A DNA stretch of 64,000 nt from Anaerolineaceae bacterium (GTDB taxonomy: Bacteria; Chloroflexota; Anaerolineae; Aggregatilineales; Phototrophicaceae): contig JAPOVC010000006.1 of the NCBI GenBank assembly GCA_026708325.1, positions 1 through 64,000 on the forward strand. Direction: 5' to 3'. The notes under the pieces were generated by a model, which worked only from the letters and a program-made list of their open reading frames with translations, was not told the DNA's origin and did not search any database. This document shows positions 8,452 to 15,525 of this stretch, one piece after another (the stretch's first letter is position 1; each line of letters opens with the position of its first letter). The translations under genes were made by a program, and so were the position numbers.

Positions 8452-9072
8452 TCAGGCTTTCTCGACTTCCAGGAAATCCAGTTCGACCGGCGTATCGCGC
8501 CCGAAAAAGTTGACCATCACGCGCACGCGGGTCTTGTCGATGTCGATGTTGTCCACCGTGCCGATAAAGTCATTGAAGGGGCCATCAATGATGCGCACCT
8601 TCTCGCCGACGCTGAAGTTGACGACGATGGTCGGCGTCTCTTGCGACATGCGGTCCATGATCTTGTTGACTTCTTCCTCGCGCAGGGGCGTGGGGTCGTT
8701 GCCCATGCCCACAAAGCCGGTCACGCCGGGGGTGTTGCGCACGACGTACCAGGAGTCCTCGTCCATGACCATTTCGACCAGCAGGTAGCCGGGGAAGACG
8801 CGTCGTTCCACCGGGCGGTGCTTGCCGTCGCGGATCTCGATCTCTTCCTCGGTGGGGATGATGACGTCGAAGATCTTGTCGCGCATACCCATGGTCTCGA
8901 TGCGCTGCTCGATGGCGTGGCGCACCTTGTTTTCGTAGCCGGAATAGCAGTGGATCACGAACCACTGCCTGTCGACCGCGGCGGCTTCCGTGCCGTCCTC
9001 AAGGATGATGTTGAGGTCGTCTTCCTCGCTGTCCAGCCAGACCGGTTCGGGGTCGAAGCTTTCCTGGTTCAT
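8452..9072 (-). CDS. nusG: Transcription termination/antitermination protein NusG
   Basis: NusG couples RNA polymerase to Rho or ribosomes. An NGN domain (WFVIHCYSGYENKV through GYLLVEM and NTPGVTGFVG) is followed by a KOW domain (GEKVRIIDGPFNDFIGTV). ATG 9072 is preferred, with GGGAGAG four bases upstream, giving 206 aa. A GTG at 9093 overlapping the secE stop codon would add seven residues. The gap to secE is short, as in the common secE-nusG arrangement. Confidence 0.95.
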   Translation of the reverse strand: MNQESFDPEPVWLDSEEDDLNIILEDGTEAAAVDRQWFVIHCYSGYENKVRHAIEQRIETMGMRDKIFDVIIPTEEEIEIRDGKHRPVERRVFPGYLLVEMVMDEDSWYVVRNTPGVTGFVGMGNDPTPLREEEVNKIMDRMSQETPTIVVNFSVGEKVRIIDGPFNDFIGTVDNIDIDKTRVRVMVNFFGRDTPVELDFLEVEKA

Positions 9073-9089
9073 CTGCTCTCCCGCCCCTG

Positions 9090-9548
9090 TCACCAGGACG
9101 CTGAATTCTTGCGATTGGAACGAATGTAGAAGAATGTGCCCAGGCCGACGACCACGACGAAAAAGCCAAGAAAGAACAGGGGCTGGCCCAGGCCAATGGC
9201 GAAGAGTTCGCTGTAGCCCAGGGTGATCAGGCCCAGCACGATGGCCGCCAGCAGGGTGGACACCAGCACGATGACGCTCAGGCGCCGTGCCTCAAGGCGC
9301 GTGGGCCAGCTGACCTTGTTGACCTCGTCGCGCACGCCCTCGAAGTAAACCCCGAGCCTGGTGAAGGGCCGGGTCAGACGATTGCCGCTTTCCTGCACCA
9401 CCGGCTGGTTGCGCCGGCCAGGCGTGACGCGGCCCTTGCGCGCCGTGACGCCACGCTCCTGCGACCCTTCCGGCTGTGCCCCGGCGCTCTTGCCGAAAGG
9501 CCACCAGCCCCGCCGTTTCCGGGTTTCGGTCCTGTTGCCGGTTGTCAT
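9090..9548 (-). CDS. secE: Preprotein translocase subunit SecE
   Basis: SecE stabilises SecY in the inner-membrane translocon. The conserved part is residues about 60-152: an amphipathic helix with the signature EVNKVSWPTRLEA, then a membrane helix. A second hydrophobic stretch at the C terminus is unusual for the short single-helix form. The first 55 residues are a basic, low-complexity extension (KRRGWWPFGKSAG...). The gene lies between tRNA-Trp and nusG as in many bacteria. Confidence 0.92.
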   Translation of the reverse strand: MTTGNRTETRKRRGWWPFGKSAGAQPEGSQERGVTARKGRVTPGRRNQPVVQESGNRLTRPFTRLGVYFEGVRDEVNKVSWPTRLEARRLSVIVLVSTLLAAIVLGLITLGYSELFAIGLGQPLFFLGFFVVVVGLGTFFYIRSNRKNSASW

Positions 9549-9603
9549 ACGTACTCCTTGCTCATACAGGGGGCGCCGGGTCGGCGCGCCCCCGTTTCAG
9601 TTG

Positions 9604-9676
9604 CAGGGGAGGCAGGAATCGAACCCACAACCTACGGATTTGGAGACCGTTGCTCTGCCAATTGAGCTACTCCCCT
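9604..9676 (-). tRNA. tRNA-Trp (CCA anticodon)
   Basis: 73-nt cloverleaf: acceptor AGGGGAG/CTCCCCT, D-arm GCTC/GAGC, anticodon loop CTCCAAA, T-arm GTGGG-TTCGATT-CCTGC, discriminator G. CCA is not encoded. It lies between rpmG and secE, its frequent bacterial position. Confidence 0.95.
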
Positions 9677-9693
9677 ATGTGGCGATCCCGCGC

Positions 9694-9855
9694 TCAGCGG
9701 GTCTCGCGGTAGAGCACGTGACGACGCAGAAAGGGGTCGTACTTTTTCAGCTCCAGCCGGGCGGTGGTGGTGCGCCGGTTCTTGGAGGTGATGTACATGT
9801 GCCCGCTTTCGGTGCTCTTGAGTTTGACGATGACGCGATTACCCTTTTTTGCCAT
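9694..9855 (-). CDS. rpmG: 50S ribosomal protein L33
   Basis: 53-aa L33 ([29 protein letters not shown]...). It lacks the two CxxC pairs of the zinc-binding form, so it is the zinc-independent (C-minus) type. ATG 9855 is chosen because translation from the earlier in-frame GTG-type start adds unconserved residues. It lies between tRNA-Thr(GGT) and tRNA-Trp and is transcribed with them. Confidence 0.94.
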   Translation of the reverse strand: MAKKGNRVIVKLKSTESGHMYITSKNRRTTTARLELKKYDPFLRRHVLYRETR

Positions 9856-9921
9856 GCCGCGATCCTGTTCCCTGGCGCGCACCTTCCCTGCCGGAAGAGC
9901 GCTCCACTACGGTTGAAAGCA

Positions 9922-9993
9922 AGCCTCTGACGGGATTTGAACCCGTGACCTCATTCTTACCAAGAATGCGCTCTACCCCTGAGCTACAGAGGC
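9922..9993 (-). tRNA. tRNA-Thr (GGT anticodon)
   Basis: 72-nt cloverleaf with acceptor GCCTCTG/CAGAGGC, anticodon stem CATTC/GAATG and loop TTGGTAA, T-arm ACGGG-TTCAAAT-CCCGT. It is the third tRNA of the Thr-Tyr-Thr cluster. Confidence 0.95.
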
Positions 9994-9997
9994 GCTG

Positions 9998-10080
9998 TGG
10001 GCCGGGCTGGATTCGAACCAGCGTAGGCTCTCGCCAATGAATTTACAGTCCATCCCCATTAGCCACTCGGGCACCGACCC
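9998..10080 (-). tRNA. tRNA-Tyr (GTA anticodon)
   Basis: 83-nt class II tRNA with a long variable arm. Acceptor GGGTCGG/CCGGCCC (one G-U pair), loop CTGTAAA, T-arm GCTGG-TTCGAAT-CCAGC, discriminator A. Confidence 0.94.
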
Positions 10081-10091
10081 GCATTGTCACA

Positions 10092-10164
10092 AGCCACCGA
10101 CGGGATTCGAACCCGTAACCGCTCGCTTACAAGGCGAGAGCTCTGCCGGTTGAGCTACGGTGGC
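10092..10164 (-). tRNA. tRNA-Thr (TGT anticodon)
   Basis: 73-nt cloverleaf with acceptor GCCACCG/CGGTGGC, anticodon stem CTCGC/GCGAG and loop CTTGTAA, T-arm ACGGG-TTCGAAT-CCCGT. It is the first gene of the tRNA-ribosomal-protein transcript. Confidence 0.95.
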
Positions 10165-10175
10165 ATGACCGTCGC

Positions 10176-10203
10176 AGTATAGCAGGGGCGCCTTGCCCGG
10201 CAA
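10176..10203 (-). promoter_or_regulatory. Promoter of the tRNA-rpmG-secE-nusG-rplKA unit
   Basis: Minus-strand TTGCCG (10198-10203), 16-bp spacer, then TATACT (10176-10181) preceded by TGC, an extended -10. Transcription would start about 5 bases before tRNA-Thr(TGT). A perfect 10-bp palindrome (10188-10208) overlaps the -35 box and spacer. Confidence 0.6.
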
Positions 10204-10268
10204 GGCGCGGCCTGCCCGGCAGCACCTGGCGGGACGCAGGCGCATTCTAGTCAGGCGGGGGGGCGCTG

Positions 10269-10619
10269 TCAATCCCGGGCCAGGCGCTCCGGCGATAGCA
10301 GGCCATGACGCAGCAGCCAGGCGCTGAGCTGGGCCATGCCCGGCTCGGTGATCATGCAGCCGCGATCGATGCCGCGGGGGCTTGTGTCCGGCGGCAGGGG
10401 CGCCGGTTCTTCCAGCGGCAGGTCGCTGCCTGGCGCGGCGATGACGAGTGTGGGGACGGAGAGGAAACCGACCCAGTCCAGCAGGCGCTGGCGGGCCTCG
10501 TCATCGTCATCGATGAACAGCTCGCGCCAGGCGACGCCGTGCAGGCGCAGGGTCTGCTGCGCCACGGTGACCCAGGGGCAGGGCAGGCGGCGGTTGTACA
10601 TCACCAGTTCGCGGGTCAC
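10269..10619 (-). CDS. Glutaredoxin-like protein
   Basis: 116-aa thioredoxin-fold protein. The N terminus has a strand followed by LPCPW (Cys14, single-cysteine type active site). Further on comes GFLSVPTLVI, which places the cis-proline (VPT) where glutaredoxins have it. The GTG start at 10619 overlaps the stop of the upstream amidase gene (GTGA) and has GGAGGGAGG before it, so translation is probably coupled. The C-terminal 45 residues are not typical of the family. Redox partner unknown. Confidence 0.7.
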   Translation of the reverse strand: MTRELVMYNRRLPCPWVTVAQQTLRLHGVAWRELFIDDDDEARQRLLDWVGFLSVPTLVIAAPGSDLPLEEPAPLPPDTSPRGIDRGCMITEPGMAQLSAWLLRHGLLSPERLARD

Positions 10620-11614
10620 AGGCCCTCCCTCCTTGCCGGCAGGTCGCTGCGCCGGTCCAGAAAGCACAGAATGCCATTGACCACGCCTTTGGCGACCTGG
10701 TCCGGACGTTGGGTCAGGAGCTCGCGGTCCGCCAGCATAAAGCCGGTTTCAATGATGACTGCCGGCGTCCAGAGGTGGACCTCGCGGAAGGTGTGGTAGC
10801 TGGTCATGTCCACCGTGACCCCCTCGTGGCGCCGCAGGCCGGTCTCGCGGGCGTAATGGCGCGCGATGCAGTCCACGAGGATGTCGTCGCGGCTGCGGGC
10901 GGCCACGCGCGCTGCGGCTGCGGCCACCAGAAAGCCGGAGACCTGTTCGCTGAAGGGCTGGCAGGTATTCGCGTGGATGGAGACCAGCGCCGCGGCCTGA
11001 TAGTCCTGCAGGCGCGGATCGAATTCATCGAGCAGGTCGACGGAATAGCCACGGCCGCGCAGACTGCGCACGATGCGCTGCGCCACGTCAAAGTTGATGT
11101 CAACTTCGGCCAGGCCGTCGAGGCAGATCGCGCCGGGGTCCGGGTCAGCGCCGGGACTGGAGGGGTTGGGGCCGCGATGGCCGGCGACGATGCCGATACG
11201 CTGCAACCAGTTGGGCGTGGGCCCGGCGGTGGGCCGGGCCACGATTTCAGCCTCCAGCGCTTCCATGCCCAGTTCGTTGCGCAGGTCGGCGGGGATGAAA
11301 TCCGGCGGAGTCCACCACACCAGGATGGTCGCGATCAGCCCGCTGGCGACGGCCACCAGAAAAAAGGCGCGCATGAAGCCCCCCAGCAGGCTGACGGCGC
11401 CCTGCTGCCGGTCGCTGCGACGCCGCTGCAAACGACGATCGCGTTCCTGGGCGAGCGCCGCAGCCCGTCGCTGGCGGCTTTTCTCGGGGGCGGAGACCTG
11501 CTGGCTGCGCGCGCGCGCCGCCTGCCGCATCATTTCCTCGAATTCCTGCGCGGCAGGTCCTTGCGGCGGCTGTGGCTGGTCGCCGGACTCCGGCGGCACG
11601 GAGGTATCGGACAT
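10616..11614 (-). CDS. Membrane-anchored N-acetylmuramoyl-L-alanine amidase-like protein (Amidase_3)
   Basis: Zinc amidase that would cut the stem peptide from MurNAc in the cell wall. A basic, Gln/Arg-rich cytoplasmic segment (to about residue 80) and one membrane helix (about 82-102) precede the catalytic domain. Zinc and catalytic residues are visible as GHRG, LAEVDIN, VSIHAN and IETGF, in Amidase_3 order. ATG 11614 gives 332 aa; a TTG 60 bases upstream would only add a Pro-rich stretch. TACAAT at 11646-11651 may be its -10 box. Confidence 0.82.
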   Translation of the reverse strand: MSDTSVPPESGDQPQPPQGPAAQEFEEMMRQAARARSQQVSAPEKSRQRRAAALAQERDRRLQRRRSDRQQGAVSLLGGFMRAFFLVAVASGLIATILVWWTPPDFIPADLRNELGMEALEAEIVARPTAGPTPNWLQRIGIVAGHRGPNPSSPGADPDPGAICLDGLAEVDINFDVAQRIVRSLRGRGYSVDLLDEFDPRLQDYQAAALVSIHANTCQPFSEQVSGFLVAAAAARVAARSRDDILVDCIARHYARETGLRRHEGVTVDMTSYHTFREVHLWTPAVIIETGFMLADRELLTQRPDQVAKGVVNGILCFLDRRSDLPARREGL

Positions 11615-11680
11615 CAAATTGCCGGGTGGCTGGCTGACGCCGGCGATTGTAGTCGGCGGCGGCGGCGGCGACAAGCGCGC

Positions 11681-13504
11681 TCAGGCGACGCCGTTCAGCA
11701 GCTGGCCGGCCGCCTCAATGTATTCCAGCGACTGGTGGCGGAAGTAGGTGTTGTAGAGTTCGGCATAGTGCCCGCCCTGGGCCAGCAGGGTCTCGTGGTT
11801 GCCTTCCTCAATGATCTCGCCATTGCGCAGGGCGATGATGCGGTCGGCATGGCGAATGGTGGAGAGGCGATGGGCGATGACGATGCTGGTGCGCTGCGCC
11901 AGCACCAGGTCCAGCCCCTCCTGAATGAGAGTCTCGGTCAGCGGGTCCACGCTGGCGGTGGCCTCGTCGAGGATGAAGATGGAGGGGTCCTGCAGCAGCA
12001 CGCGGGCCAGTGAGACCAGTTGCCGCTGCCCCATCGAAAGCGCGCTGCCGCGTTCGCCGACCGCCGTGTCCAGCCCCTCGGGCAGGGCTTTCAGCCAGTC
12101 GCCCTGGCCGACCATGCGCGCGCTGCGCTCGACGTCCGCGTCACTGGCGTCGGGCCTGCCGTAGCGGATGTTGTCGCGCACGCTGCCGTCGAAGAGGAAG
12201 GGCGTCTGCGTCACCAGGCCCAGGCGGGTGTGGTAGTCGTGCAGGTCCAGTTCGCGGATATCCACGCCGTCGATACGGATGTTTCCGCCCTGAAACTCAT
12301 AGAAGCGGGCGATCAGCTTGCCGATGCTGGACTTGCCGGAGCCGGTGTGGCCGACCAGCGCCAGCGTTTCGCCTGGTTGAATGGTGAGCGAAAAGTCCTG
12401 CAGCACCTGTTCCTTGTCGGTGTAGCGAAAGTCGACGCGTTCGAAGCAGATTTCGCCGGCGATTTCGGGCAGGACCCGTGCGTTGCGCTGGATGACCTTC
12501 GGCTCGTCGTCGATGAGGGCGAAGACGCGCTCGCCGGCCGCCAGACCCAGCTGGAACTGGCTCCAGAAGGAGGCGATGCCGGTCAGCGGGAACCAGAACA
12601 TCTGCATGCCCTGAATGAACAGGAACCAGGTGCCGGCGCTAATCTCTCCCGCCTGGGCATCCAGGATGCCGAAATAGACCAGCGCCGTGGTGCCGATGCC
12701 GGCCAGCAGGCCCAGCAGGGGAAAGATGCTGCTGAAGGTGTAGCCGCTGATCAGGTTGATGCGGTAGGAGCGTTTGTTGACGCCGAGAAACTCTTCGTAG
12801 ACGCTGCCTTCCTGACGAAAGGTCTTGGCGATGCGGATGCCGCTGACCGTCTCCTGGATGTGGGCGCTGACCTCGGCCTGCACGCGGCGGGACTGGGTGA
12901 TGGTCTTGCGCGCGATGTGGCGAAAGCCGAGCGCCGTGGCGATGATGACCGGCGCCAGCAGGAGCAGAATCAGGGTCAGGCGGGGGTTGACGGTGAATAG
13001 ATAGCCGATCAGCAAAACGACCAGCAGGAACTGGCTCATCAGGTCCGTGGTCAGGGTGACGACGGCCGAGAAGGCCTGGGTATCCGAATTGACGCGGCTG
13101 ACGATCTTGCCGGAGGGGATGCTGTCGTAGAAGGAGAGATCGCGGCGCAGCACGGCGTCCATGGCGTCTTCGCGCAGGCGCAGGGTGACGTTGCCGATGG
13201 CGGTGGCCGATTGCCACTGGCGCAGGGCATTGAAGACCCAGGCGAGGGCGCCCAGCATGACGGTGCCCAGCAGGGCCAGGATCAGGTTGCGCTGGCTGGG
13301 GTCCGCGGCGACGCGATCGATGGACTGCGAGATGAAGATCGGCAGGCCGGTGTTCAGCAGTGAGGTCGACAGGAGGGCGCAGGCGACCAGCACCATGCGC
13401 CGGCCCTCGGGACGGAAGTAGCCGAGGATGCGGCGCACCAGCTCGCGGTCGCTGTACTGGCGGTCGTATTCTTCGGCATCGAGGCCGTCCATGATGAAAC
13501 CCAT
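11681..13504 (-). CDS. ABC exporter half-transporter, canonical-ATPase subunit
   Basis: 607-aa type IV exporter subunit: six membrane helices (about 30-320) then the nucleotide-binding domain. Walker A is GHTGSGKSS, the signature is LSMGQ (degenerate; usually LSGGQ), Walker B ends ILDEAT with the catalytic Glu, and the switch is AHRLS. It starts four bases after the stop of the partner gene. With that partner (Asp in place of catalytic Glu), it matches the asymmetric heterodimeric exporters in which one ATP site is degenerate. Substrate (drug, lipid or peptide) unknown. Confidence 0.9.
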   Translation of the reverse strand: MGFIMDGLDAEEYDRQYSDRELVRRILGYFRPEGRRMVLVACALLSTSLLNTGLPIFISQSIDRVAADPSQRNLILALLGTVMLGALAWVFNALRQWQSATAIGNVTLRLREDAMDAVLRRDLSFYDSIPSGKIVSRVNSDTQAFSAVVTLTTDLMSQFLLVVLLIGYLFTVNPRLTLILLLLAPVIIATALGFRHIARKTITQSRRVQAEVSAHIQETVSGIRIAKTFRQEGSVYEEFLGVNKRSYRINLISGYTFSSIFPLLGLLAGIGTTALVYFGILDAQAGEISAGTWFLFIQGMQMFWFPLTGIASFWSQFQLGLAAGERVFALIDDEPKVIQRNARVLPEIAGEICFERVDFRYTDKEQVLQDFSLTIQPGETLALVGHTGSGKSSIGKLIARFYEFQGGNIRIDGVDIRELDLHDYHTRLGLVTQTPFLFDGSVRDNIRYGRPDASDADVERSARMVGQGDWLKALPEGLDTAVGERGSALSMGQRQLVSLARVLLQDPSIFILDEATASVDPLTETLIQEGLDLVLAQRTSIVIAHRLSTIRHADRIIALRNGEIIEEGNHETLLAQGGHYAELYNTYFRHQSLEYIEAAGQLLNGVA

Positions 13505-13507
13505 GGT

Positions 13508-15313
13508 TCAGCGCTTCCCCTGGTCCTGTGGCATCGGCTCCGCCAGCGGCAGGGCGACGTCGTAGCGGGCGAAGATGCGGCGGTAGAGTTCGGAATCGCG
13601 CAGCAGTTCCTCGTGGCTGCCGCTGGCTGCAAGTCGGCCCTCGTCCAGCACCAGAATGTGATCGGCCCAGCGGATCTGTGAAAGGCGGTGGGTGATCAAC
13701 AGGGTGGTGCGGCCCTGGCGGGCGCGATTGATGGCGTGCTGGATCTCGTCTTCGGTGGCGCTGTCGATGGCGCTGGTGGAATCGTCGAGAATGAGAATGC
13801 GCGGGTCGCTGAGGAAGGCGCGCGCCAGGGCCAGGCGCTGGCGCTGCCCGCCGGAGAGCATGACGCCGCGCTCGCCGATCTCCGTCTCGTAACCTTCGGC
13901 GAAAGACTCGACGAATTCGTGCGCCTGGGCCTCGCGCGCCACCTCCACGATGCGCTCGTGGCTGGCGCCGGGCATGCCGAAGGCGATGTTGTCCGCAACG
14001 CTGCGCGAGAAGAGAAAGACGTCCTGCTCAATGCGCGAGATCTGCGAGCGCACGGCGTCAAGTTGCCAGTCGCGGATGTCCACGCCGTCGATCAGGATGC
14101 GGCCGGACGTGACGTCGTAGGTGCGGTTGATCAGGTCGGTCAGGGTGCTCTTGCCCGAGCCGGTCTGGCCGACGATGGCGACGGTCTCGCCGGGCCGCAC
14201 GTGGAAGGAAACGTCCTGCAGCACCATGCCGTCGTCGTAACCGAAGCTGACGTTTTCGAAGACCAGATCGCCCTGCACGTGATCGCTGTGCCCGTCGACG
14301 TTTTCGTCCATGTCGGCGCTGGCGCGGATGAGTTCGAGGATGCGTTCGCCGCCGGCGATGCCCAGTTGCACCAGAGTGAAGGCGAAGACCGAGATGAAGA
14401 CCGGGAAGCGCATGGCGCTGACCAGGCCGGTCACGGCCACCACGCCGCCGATATCAAGGCGGCCCTGGCCGAAGAGAATCATGGTGTGCAGGAAAGAGAG
14501 GCCGAGCGCGAAGCCGTAGAAGAGGTAGGGCAGGTAACGCGCCTCGATGGTGCCCTGTTCCACCAGATAGTCGCGCACGGCCCTGGCGTTGCGCATGAAC
14601 TTGCGCCGTTCGAAGCTTTCGCGGGCGCTGCCCTTGACGACCTCGATGCCGGTGATGGTCTCTTCGAGGCCGGCGTTCATGACGCCGAAGGCGAAACGCT
14701 GCGCGCCGATCACGGGGCTGAGGCGGCGGAAGTAACTGCGCACCGTGACGATATAGACCAGCACGAAGAGCACGGGAACCAGAATCAGTTGCGGGCTGAT
14801 GGCGGCGATGTAAACGACGGGCAGGCCGAGGCCCAGCACGATCTCGATGATGAAGAAGATGCCGGGATGCACCATGAAGTCCAGCTGGTTGACGTCGTCG
14901 GTGGCGCGCGCCATCACGTCGCCGACGCGCTGCCGGTCGTGGAAGGTCTGGCTCTTGCCCAGCAGGCTGACGTAAAGCTCCTCGCGCGAATCGTGGGCCA
15001 GCTTCTGGGCCATGGTCTCGATCGACAGGCTGCCGCCGAGGTGGGCGAAGCTGTCGATGAGGGACACGACCAGCACGGCCAGGGCCGCCGTCATCAGGCC
15101 GTCCGGCCCGGAGGGGCTGGTGATCTCCCTGGCGGCGTCGCCGATGAGCACGCGCACCCAGGCCATGGCGCTCCAGCCGATCAGAAAGAGGAGGACGGAG
15201 CGCAGGAAGAGCAGGCGGTAGCGCAGGATGTGCGAGAAGATCCAGCGGCGCACGCCAGCGTGGTTGTAGTGGTAGGCATCGGCGACGCTGAACTCGCCTG
15301 TATTGCGGGACAC
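13508..15313 (-). CDS. ABC exporter half-transporter, degenerate-site subunit
   Basis: 601-aa partner of the downstream half-transporter. Six membrane helices are followed by an NBD with Walker A GQTGSGKST, signature LSGGQ and Walker B LILDDSTS, where Asp replaces the catalytic Glu. Its Walker sites and the partner's LSMGQ would form the low-activity site; its LSGGQ and the partner's Walker sites form the active one. The GTG start at 15313 has AGGAGA six bases upstream; the longer open frame to 15475 has no good start. Extended -10 TGCTACAAT lies at 15343-15351. Confidence 0.9.
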   Translation of the reverse strand: MSRNTGEFSVADAYHYNHAGVRRWIFSHILRYRLLFLRSVLLFLIGWSAMAWVRVLIGDAAREITSPSGPDGLMTAALAVLVVSLIDSFAHLGGSLSIETMAQKLAHDSREELYVSLLGKSQTFHDRQRVGDVMARATDDVNQLDFMVHPGIFFIIEIVLGLGLPVVYIAAISPQLILVPVLFVLVYIVTVRSYFRRLSPVIGAQRFAFGVMNAGLEETITGIEVVKGSARESFERRKFMRNARAVRDYLVEQGTIEARYLPYLFYGFALGLSFLHTMILFGQGRLDIGGVVAVTGLVSAMRFPVFISVFAFTLVQLGIAGGERILELIRASADMDENVDGHSDHVQGDLVFENVSFGYDDGMVLQDVSFHVRPGETVAIVGQTGSGKSTLTDLINRTYDVTSGRILIDGVDIRDWQLDAVRSQISRIEQDVFLFSRSVADNIAFGMPGASHERIVEVAREAQAHEFVESFAEGYETEIGERGVMLSGGQRQRLALARAFLSDPRILILDDSTSAIDSATEDEIQHAINRARQGRTTLLITHRLSQIRWADHILVLDEGRLAASGSHEELLRDSELYRRIFARYDVALPLAEPMPQDQGKR

Positions 15314-15342
15314 GGGTTCTCCTGGTGGCTGGAAGGGCGGCC

Positions 15343-15351
15343 ATTGTAGCA
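15343..15351 (-). promoter_or_regulatory. Extended -10 of the ABC exporter operon
   Basis: Minus-strand TGCTACAAT, about 30 bp before the GTG start at 15313. No convincing -35 is seen, which is common for extended -10 promoters. Confidence 0.5.
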
Positions 15352-15495
15352 CAGCGTTACTGCCTGTGAAGTCCTGTACGTCGCTGCGCCTGGCCTGGTT
15401 GCGATACTTGTCGAGTCCAATGGTTTCTGAAGACTCAAATGGACGACATGTGAGACACCCATAATCTCGCAACACAGATTGTCAACAAAGATGTG

Positions 15496-15501
15496 TATAC
15501 T
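15496..15501 (+). promoter_or_regulatory. -10 box of the DUF262/DUF1524 gene
   Basis: TATACT 24 bases before ATG 15526. It places the transcript start near 15508 and so argues against the upstream GTG at 15493 as start codon. Confidence 0.4.
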
Positions 15502-15525
15502 TCTGCAGGTGGAGAAAGGCTTGTC

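Noticed and set aside
13688..15349. 553-codon plus-strand frame opposite the ABC exporter
   Set aside because: Shadow of a clear ABC half-transporter; composition dominated by Ala, Asp, Glu and His from complementary codon bias.
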